The notes below the pieces were generated by a model. It was given only the letters and a program-made list of their open reading frames with translations. It made no database searches and had not been told where the DNA came from. DNA of 10,891 bases from an archaeon (GTDB lineage: Archaea > Asgardarchaeota > Heimdallarchaeia > Hodarchaeales > S146-22). The stretch is taken from positions 1-10,891 of the forward strand of contig JAJRXH010000548.1 in assembly GCA_024276395.1 (NCBI GenBank), in the 5' to 3' direction. Below are positions 6,805-10,891 of the stretch, piece after piece (the first letter of the stretch is position 1; each line of letters begins with the position of its first letter). A program made the position numbers and the translations under genes.

Positions 6805-8022
6805 ATGGGATTTCAGATGAATCGGTATGAACGGCAAATACGACTAAATGTTTGGGATCAACGAGTCATCCAGAAAACATCAGTCCTCATTGTAGGTGTT
6901 GGAGGCACTGGATGTGAGGTTAGCAAGAACCTAGCACTAATGGGGATAGGGAAACTCATTTTAGTAGATCCAGATGTCATTGAACTTTCTAACTTAAATC
7001 GCCAATTTTTTTACCATGAACAAGATGTTGGAAGATCTAAAGTTTCAGTAGCAAAAGAACGAATTCAAATTCTCAATCCAGAAATCACCGTAGAAATATA
7101 TCAAGAACGGATTCAAGATGCCCCCATGAGACTTTTCAAGGAGGTAGATATTGTTGTTGGATGCGTGGATAATTTTTTAGCCCGCCAATACATGAATTCG
7201 CAATGCGTGCTTCATGACAAGGTCCTAGTAGATTCCGCTACCGATGGATACCTAGGACAAGTCCAAGTAGTAATTCCCAAAAACACGGCCTGTCTAGCTT
7301 GTCATTCACCGGAACCACCTGATGAAACACGGATAGTCGACGAACCATGCACTTTTGTCGGAATTCCAAGAAGAAGAGAGCATTGCGCCTGGAAGGCATG
7401 GTATCAATTTCATGAAATGCATTCACGTGACATCCAAGAAGAAAATGCACGAGATGTTGACCATCTATTGGAAATTGCTAATAACATCGCTAGAGAATAC
7501 GGTTATCACCCATTTGAACGAGAAGAAATTCTAGAAATGTTACTTCATCACGTACCTAGCATCATTTCAGTGAATGCCTTGATAGCAGCTACTCAAACTC
7601 AAGAAATCATCAAAATTATCTTCTTGCTCAAAAAAAAAGAATTAAACTCAAAAACTTCTCGAGTTCTTAATTCATTAGAAGCAAAACAGTTGTTTCGCGT
7701 GCCATCTCTTACCGTGTATGCAGGTTTGACAAGTACCTACATTACTTATGACTTGACACCAGATATTAATTGTCCCGTTTGCTCAGAAACCGTCAATCCT
7801 CCAAGAATGATAACAATTCAAGCATCATCAATAGAAGCATTCAGAGAAGCATTACACAAGCGATATGGATCGACGAACCTTTGGATAAGCCGAAATGAAA
7901 TGATGATACATCTCTCAGAATTGGATAATCAAACTGGAAAGAAAATTCTTCGTGATGGTGAATTACTCTCGATTCTGAGAGAAGAGGATGGTCACGAAGA
8001 AAAAGTATTAATCGTCCTTTAA
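6805..8022 (+). CDS. E1-like ubiquitin-activating enzyme (UBA3/UBA2-type, with ubiquitin-fold domain)
   Basis: This enzyme should adenylate the neighbouring ubiquitin-like protein and carry it as a thioester. RYERQ (7-11) supplies the arginine finger of MoeB/UBA5/NAE1-type dimers. GVGGTG (31-36) is the nucleotide loop, followed by D55, NLNRQ (63-67), K79 and D122. C163 and C166 pair with C323 and C326 (CPVC) as the zinc site. EPCTFVGIPRRREHC (180-194) matches the active-site segment of UBA3/UBA2, making C182 the catalytic cysteine. SIISVNALIAA (252-262) is typical E1 crossover sequence. Residues about 333-405, ending LRDGELLSI...VLIVL, look like the C-terminal ubiquitin-fold domain that recruits E2. 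The true start may be ATG 6817 (residue 5), since the family begins at RYxRQ and GGGA lies 6 bases upstream. A homodimer is inferred. Confidence 0.93.
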   Translation: MGFQMNRYERQIRLNVWDQRVIQKTSVLIVGVGGTGCEVSKNLALMGIGKLILVDPDVIELSNLNRQFFYHEQDVGRSKVSVAKERIQILNPEITVEIYQERIQDAPMRLFKEVDIVVGCVDNFLARQYMNSQCVLHDKVLVDSATDGYLGQVQVVIPKNTACLACHSPEPPDETRIVDEPCTFVGIPRRREHCAWKAWYQFHEMHSRDIQEENARDVDHLLEIANNIAREYGYHPFEREEILEMLLHHVPSIISVNALIAATQTQEIIKIIFLLKKKELNSKTSRVLNSLEAKQLFRVPSLTVYAGLTSTYITYDLTPDINCPVCSETVNPPRMITIQASSIEAFREALHKRYGSTNLWISRNEMMIHLSELDNQTGKKILRDGELLSILREEDGHEEKVLIVL

Positions 8023-8388
8023 TTAAACTAAATAAGTTTCATCAACATCTAAAATATGCTGACATCCATCATAAGAAAACGAAGGTGGTGCCGCAGCCGC
8101 GATTTGAACGCGGAACACCTGGATCTTCAGTTCGGCGATCTTGGTACACCTAGATTCTCTCCAAAACGCCTCCTATATTGCTGAACATAATGATAAATGT
8201 CCGTCTTGATTGATATTTTTTCTAGTTATCGTTACCGACACTTTTTCTTAAAAAAATTTGTCATAAGGCAGACATATCGTCTAATAAATTGTTTAATGTT
8301 CTACGGAGGAGTTATCCCATTATTAAATGCCTTGTGATCTAATTTAACAAAAATATTCCACCTGTTCCATTAAAGAGGCGAAAAATAA
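8023..8388. other. Intergenic region with tRNA fragment and AT-rich spacer
   Basis: After the E1 stop, a weak 5-base-pair hairpin (AAACT/AGTTT, 8025-8039) and AT-rich sequence precede the tRNA-Phe 3' half (8086-8130). From about 8180 to 8388 the sequence is AT-rich and holds no supported gene. The hairpin-forming string around 8136-8153 (minus strand ATCTAGG...CCAAGAT) lies exactly where the tRNA 5' half should be. A GAGG site at 8375-8378 serves the next gene. Confidence 0.5.
8086..8130 (-). tRNA. tRNA-Phe(GAA), 3' half only (probable integration remnant)
   Basis: On the minus strand every element from the anticodon loop to the 3' end has canonical spacing. The loop is CTGAAGA (anticodon GAA, plus 8126-8128), then TCCAG, a 5-base variable loop, a perfect T-arm CCGCG-TTCAAAT-CGCGG, acceptor strand CTGCGGC, discriminator A and encoded CCA (8088-8086). 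The 5' anticodon strand reads CCGAA, giving two mismatches with TCCAG. No D-arm or 5' acceptor GCCGCAG follows on the minus strand within the next few hundred bases. It is therefore not a normal complete gene. Alternatives are an intron-interrupted gene (a GGAGAG lies beyond an inverted-repeat stretch of about 20 bases) or half of a split tRNA. Confidence 0.65.
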
Positions 8389-9990
8389 ATGTCACCTACC
8401 ATTTTAAAGTTGCATGATCGATGTTTATTATGTGATAGACCATTAAAATCTCAGAAATCAAGGATACGTGGGTACGGACCTAACTGCTGGTTAAAGATTC
8501 GACAATCGGGGAAATCTGAATCACCGTCTCATCGAATAGAATCAAAAAAGAACGAGATAAGAGAATTATCAAAATTTCATGGCCATAATCCTTCTCAAAT
8601 TGATTCTTTCACCGTTTCATCTTCTGTTAATAAAGTGAAAAAAAGTCCTATCCCACTGTATAAAAACAAAGAATACCTGAAAGAAGAGTTTTTGAAAAAA
8701 GGAAGATCAATTGGCGACATTGCTAGATCATTAAGAGTGTCACATGCGACCGTGAGAACCTACCTCATTAAATATGGCTTGTATGAAATGCCGACATCTC
8801 CAACACTTCAATCTTACAAGTCAACAGCGAGATGTTTTGATGATGGATGGCTCAAAAAAGCTTACCTAGAGGATAAGCTAACAATTTCAGAAATAGCAAG
8901 AATTTGTGGTGAAAGAAGATCAACAATTAGAAAGAGATTAAAACAGCTCAACATTTACAAGAAACCACAACTTCCTAGTACGTTTGACTTGTATAATGAT
9001 ACAGAATGGCTTCGGAAGAAGTACATTGAGGAGAATTGGTCAATCACTCAGATAGCTTATCATTGTGGCGTTAGTCGTCGTGCCATTCAGAAAAGACTGC
9101 ATAAGTTCGGGATTTTCAAGAGGGAATTACCTGAAGGTGGTGAATTATCGCAAAGTTTATTCGACTTGGGCACGGAATGGGAATTTCTTGCTTTTGAGGT
9201 CATCATACAAGCTCTGGATCAGAGTATTATCGATTCTGTAAAAATTAAGAAGAAAGAAGAAGTAGGGACAAATAAAAAAATCGAACCAGACTTTTCTTTT
9301 TCCATGGCTGGTAAAGTTATCGTAGGCGAAGTGAAATTGACGATTGGTGCCATCCAAGACAAGGATCTTGATTATCTATTAGCTTTGCAATACGACCAGT
9401 TTTGGTTGTGGGTGGCGTTTTCACACATGACCCTAACTGAAATGAAAAAAATAATCTTAAGGCAACTTAAAGAGAGAACTGATCGAAGAAATGCTCTCGA
9501 AGAGCTGGAAAGAAAATTACACGTGATCGTGGGAATTGAAGGTATGATTCACTTATTAAACCTAAACGTGAGCTCCAAGCAAGCTGCATACTGGAATCGG
9601 CTATTAACTGAAATAGAGAAGGAGCATCAACGTGCCTTAAAGGTCAACGAAGAACTAAAGTCAAGTATGAGAGTCATTCATTGGCGGAAAGAACAGATAA
9701 AATATTTATCTTCTGCATTAAAAAGACATCCTGGATCTCTTAAGGTCATTCTTTCCATCAATGACCTCCGATATCAATCGATTCGCTTGTTACTGCTTGA
9801 GAAACCAGAAGTGCTAGTGAAGCTAGCTGCTAAGACGTGTTTTTCCAAGAATGAACTACATGAAACACTATTAGAACACGGACTCCAGTATACGCCACAC
9901 GGCGCTTACAAATTAGCCAAAAAATTCGTCGACGTCGGTATCCGGAAAGAGAAAAAGATTCAGAAAAAAATAATCTTTTGCTTTCATTAA
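8389..9990 (+). CDS. Zinc-finger, triple-HTH and PD-(D/E)xK nuclease-like protein
   Basis: This 533-residue protein is lysine-rich and basic. The N-terminus has CLLC (12-15) and GYGPNC (28-33), a small zinc-finger pattern. Three tandem helix-turn-helix units follow at about 93-133, 151-191 and 204-244. Each has the form E/W-L-x2-x-Y/F...SI-x2-IA...V/R-S-x2-T/AI-x3-L...GI/NI, so they are internal repeats. Residues 255-345 look like a restriction-type nuclease fold: FDLGTEWEF with E263 or E265, then P300-D301, then GEVKL with E314 and K316. The C-terminal 150 residues are helical and not recognised. It could be an element-borne nuclease, a homing-type or a defence enzyme. GAGG at 8375 sets the start. 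Codon and base composition are AT-rich compared with the sequence to its right. The specific biological role is unknown. Confidence 0.7.
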   Translation: MSPTILKLHDRCLLCDRPLKSQKSRIRGYGPNCWLKIRQSGKSESPSHRIESKKNEIRELSKFHGHNPSQIDSFTVSSSVNKVKKSPIPLYKNKEYLKEEFLKKGRSIGDIARSLRVSHATVRTYLIKYGLYEMPTSPTLQSYKSTARCFDDGWLKKAYLEDKLTISEIARICGERRSTIRKRLKQLNIYKKPQLPSTFDLYNDTEWLRKKYIEENWSITQIAYHCGVSRRAIQKRLHKFGIFKRELPEGGELSQSLFDLGTEWEFLAFEVIIQALDQSIIDSVKIKKKEEVGTNKKIEPDFSFSMAGKVIVGEVKLTIGAIQDKDLDYLLALQYDQFWLWVAFSHMTLTEMKKIILRQLKERTDRRNALEELERKLHVIVGIEGMIHLLNLNVSSKQAAYWNRLLTEIEKEHQRALKVNEELKSSMRVIHWRKEQIKYLSSALKRHPGSLKVILSINDLRYQSIRLLLLEKPEVLVKLAAKTCFSKNELHETLLEHGLQYTPHGAYKLAKKFVDVGIRKEKKIQKKIIFCFH

Positions 9991-10010
9991 TTGTCTCTTA
10001 TCATCCTTAA

Positions 10011-10330
10011 GGTGACGAAGACCGTGGCTGCGAGTTGTTCTGCTTCAGGCAAGATCGCGCTTGCGATGGAGATGAGTTGTTACCAGTCGCGTTTCAAGTT
10101 CACATCTCACGTCGGCATTCTTCGTCTCCAGTTGAACGTCCTCATATTCTCAAGGATTATCGCCATGCGCTTCTAAAGTTGGAATTCTGACGTGTCTATC
10201 CGTCCTATTTTCCCGATTTCAAGATCTCGTGATCATCCAACCGCTTCCTAATGACTACTTGAAGGAGAAGACCAAATTGGTTGCACTTCCCTTCAGTGAT
10301 CCAGTGAAACTATCGAATTTAAAGGAGTAA
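10011..10330 (+). pseudogene. Broken reading frame of unknown protein
   Basis: A plus-strand frame open from 10011 encodes protein-like sequence (VERPHILKDYRHALLKLEF at its end) and stops at TGA 10188-10190. The same frame continues RVYPSYFPDFKI, and then the reading appears to shift near 10227-10231 into VIIQPLPNDYLKEKTK and on to TAA 10328-10330. No start codon or binding site is visible, so the 5' end seems lost, perhaps at the junction with the preceding AT-rich gene. Its G+C content is higher than that of the nuclease gene and similar to the gene facing it. I do not recognise the family. Each step rests on codon reading alone, and the whole stretch could be non-coding. Confidence 0.35.
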
Positions 10331-10332
10331 TT

Positions 10333-10891
10333 TCACTTCACCTCTCTCGGTGGTCTTCGAAGCTTGATGGCGATCCACACTAGAACCACCACCAAAGCAA
10401 GCATCCCGAGGAAGTACAGAACCGTTTCCTCGACTCCATAGATACGAATGTCGTCATAAATGTAGCCATGGTCACCTTCCAACATCGCATTGTTTTTGGA
10501 TGCTGGTCCTTCAAGACACGTCCTTCGACCATTAAGTGGTGATGAAGACAAGGGGGATAAATCTGGCAAGTAAGGATCACGTGACTTCCAGAATTTCCAT
10601 ACGGCAGCGAGACCAGCTGCGGAACGATTCATAACCGCTACACCCCCCACGTAGAGGCTCTGTTCTTCGTCATCGACAAGAATGGCCTGTGCGGCACTTG
10701 ACTGTGTCTCATTAGGTGGAGTGGGCACCGTGATGAACGTGCTCCACGAGATGTTGCCCCTATTATCAGCCTTCAAGATGAAGGGACGAAACCCGTGGTC
10801 GCGATCCGAATGATGCCCCGTAACGTACAGGTAGTTTGTTGAACCATCAATGGTGATCTCCCGCGATGTTGCGATGCCTTCGGGAGTCCAA
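10333..10891 (-). CDS. C-terminal part of a membrane-anchored, beta-propeller (SBBP-like) surface protein
   Basis: The frame is open from the right window edge to TGA at 10333-10335, giving about 185 residues; the 5' end is off the window. Upstream residues include REITIDGSTNYLYVTG and FRPFILKADNRGNISWSTF, followed by EQSLYVGGVAV. This is the repeated 'yvtG ... k.d..Gn..Ws' pattern of SBBP-type beta-propeller repeats found in large archaeal surface proteins. A membrane helix (VLYFLGMLALVVVLVWIAI) and a short basic tail, KLRRPPREVK, end the protein, so most of it should be outside the cell with a C-terminal anchor. A TTG at 10774-10776 could be misread as a start, but the frame continues through it with good repeat sequence. 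The gene ends two bases from the facing broken frame. Confidence 0.75.
   Translation of the reverse strand, partial: WTPEGIATSREITIDGSTNYLYVTGHHSDRDHGFRPFILKADNRGNISWSTFITVPTPPNETQSSAAQAILVDDEEQSLYVGGVAVMNRSAAGLAAVWKFWKSRDPYLPDLSPLSSSPLNGRRTCLEGPASKNNAMLEGDHGYIYDDIRIYGVEETVLYFLGMLALVVVLVWIAIKLRRPPREVK

Noticed and set aside
8131..8200. Possible tRNA 5' half (GTTCAGC...GGAGAG) interrupted by introns
   Set aside because: A D-arm can be forced, but no sequence pairs with the acceptor strand CTGCGGC at the required spacing, so it was not annotated as a complete tRNA.
9991..10176. 61-codon plus-strand frame beginning with TTG directly after the nuclease gene
   Set aside because: It has no binding site and an unconvincing translation; the alternative frame from 10011 reads more like protein, though broken.
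2965..10583. Several CACGTG sites, including palindromic contexts at 2965-2976 and near 3724 and 5285
   Set aside because: Only a few more copies than the roughly three expected by chance, and they occur both inside and between genes.
1..10891. CRISPR array or insertion sequence
   Set aside because: No regularly spaced direct repeats and no transposase-like frame were seen on either strand.

Overview
This window most likely comes from an Asgard archaeon, probably the Heimdallarchaeia side; that placement is inferred from gene content, not from a marker gene. The sequence shows archaeal TATA boxes, Shine-Dalgarno sites, a Complex I membrane-arm operon, two tail-anchored coiled-coil proteins with Q-SNARE-like heptad layering, and a ubiquitin-type gene set. 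The last two are eukaryotic-signature systems that so far point to Asgard archaea.

Layout. Positions 1-2608 (minus strand) carry nuoJ-nuoK-nuoL. The set is led by a TATA box just upstream of nuoJ, and nuoL runs off the left edge. A terminator-like hairpin at 2919-2946 separates it from a tandem pair of paralogous minus-strand genes (2978-3697 and 3757-4470). Each encodes an N-terminal helical domain, a coiled coil with sixteen layers (-7 to +8) around a central glutamine, and a C-terminal membrane anchor. An apparently gene-free stretch (4471-5330) follows. The plus strand then carries a zinc-ribbon protein with a possible catalytically dead E2/RWD/UEV-like domain (5331-6182), a ubiquitin-like protein ending in Gly-Gly plus six residues (6297-6635), and an E1-like activating enzyme (6805-8022). 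The E1 has adenylation, catalytic-cysteine and C-terminal ubiquitin-fold regions.

To the right the character changes. At 8086-8130 (minus) lies an intact 3' half of a tRNA-Phe(GAA) gene, with anticodon loop, T-arm, acceptor strand and CCA, but no matching 5' half. This is the usual footprint of integration into a tRNA gene. Its orientation puts any inserted element on the right, where an AT-rich gene encodes a zinc-finger/triple-HTH/PD-(D/E)xK nuclease-like protein (8389-9990). After 9990 the base composition becomes clearly richer in G+C. A broken reading frame (10011-10330) there faces the C-terminal part of a membrane-anchored, beta-propeller-like surface protein (10333-10891, minus, partial).

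Working model (inference): the E1 activates the ubiquitin-like protein after its short tail is removed, and the zinc-ribbon/E2-like protein acts as a partner or adaptor. No cysteine-bearing E2, RING E3 or JAMM peptidase is in the window, so these must lie elsewhere or be replaced. The SNARE-like pair is a separate membrane-associated module next door.
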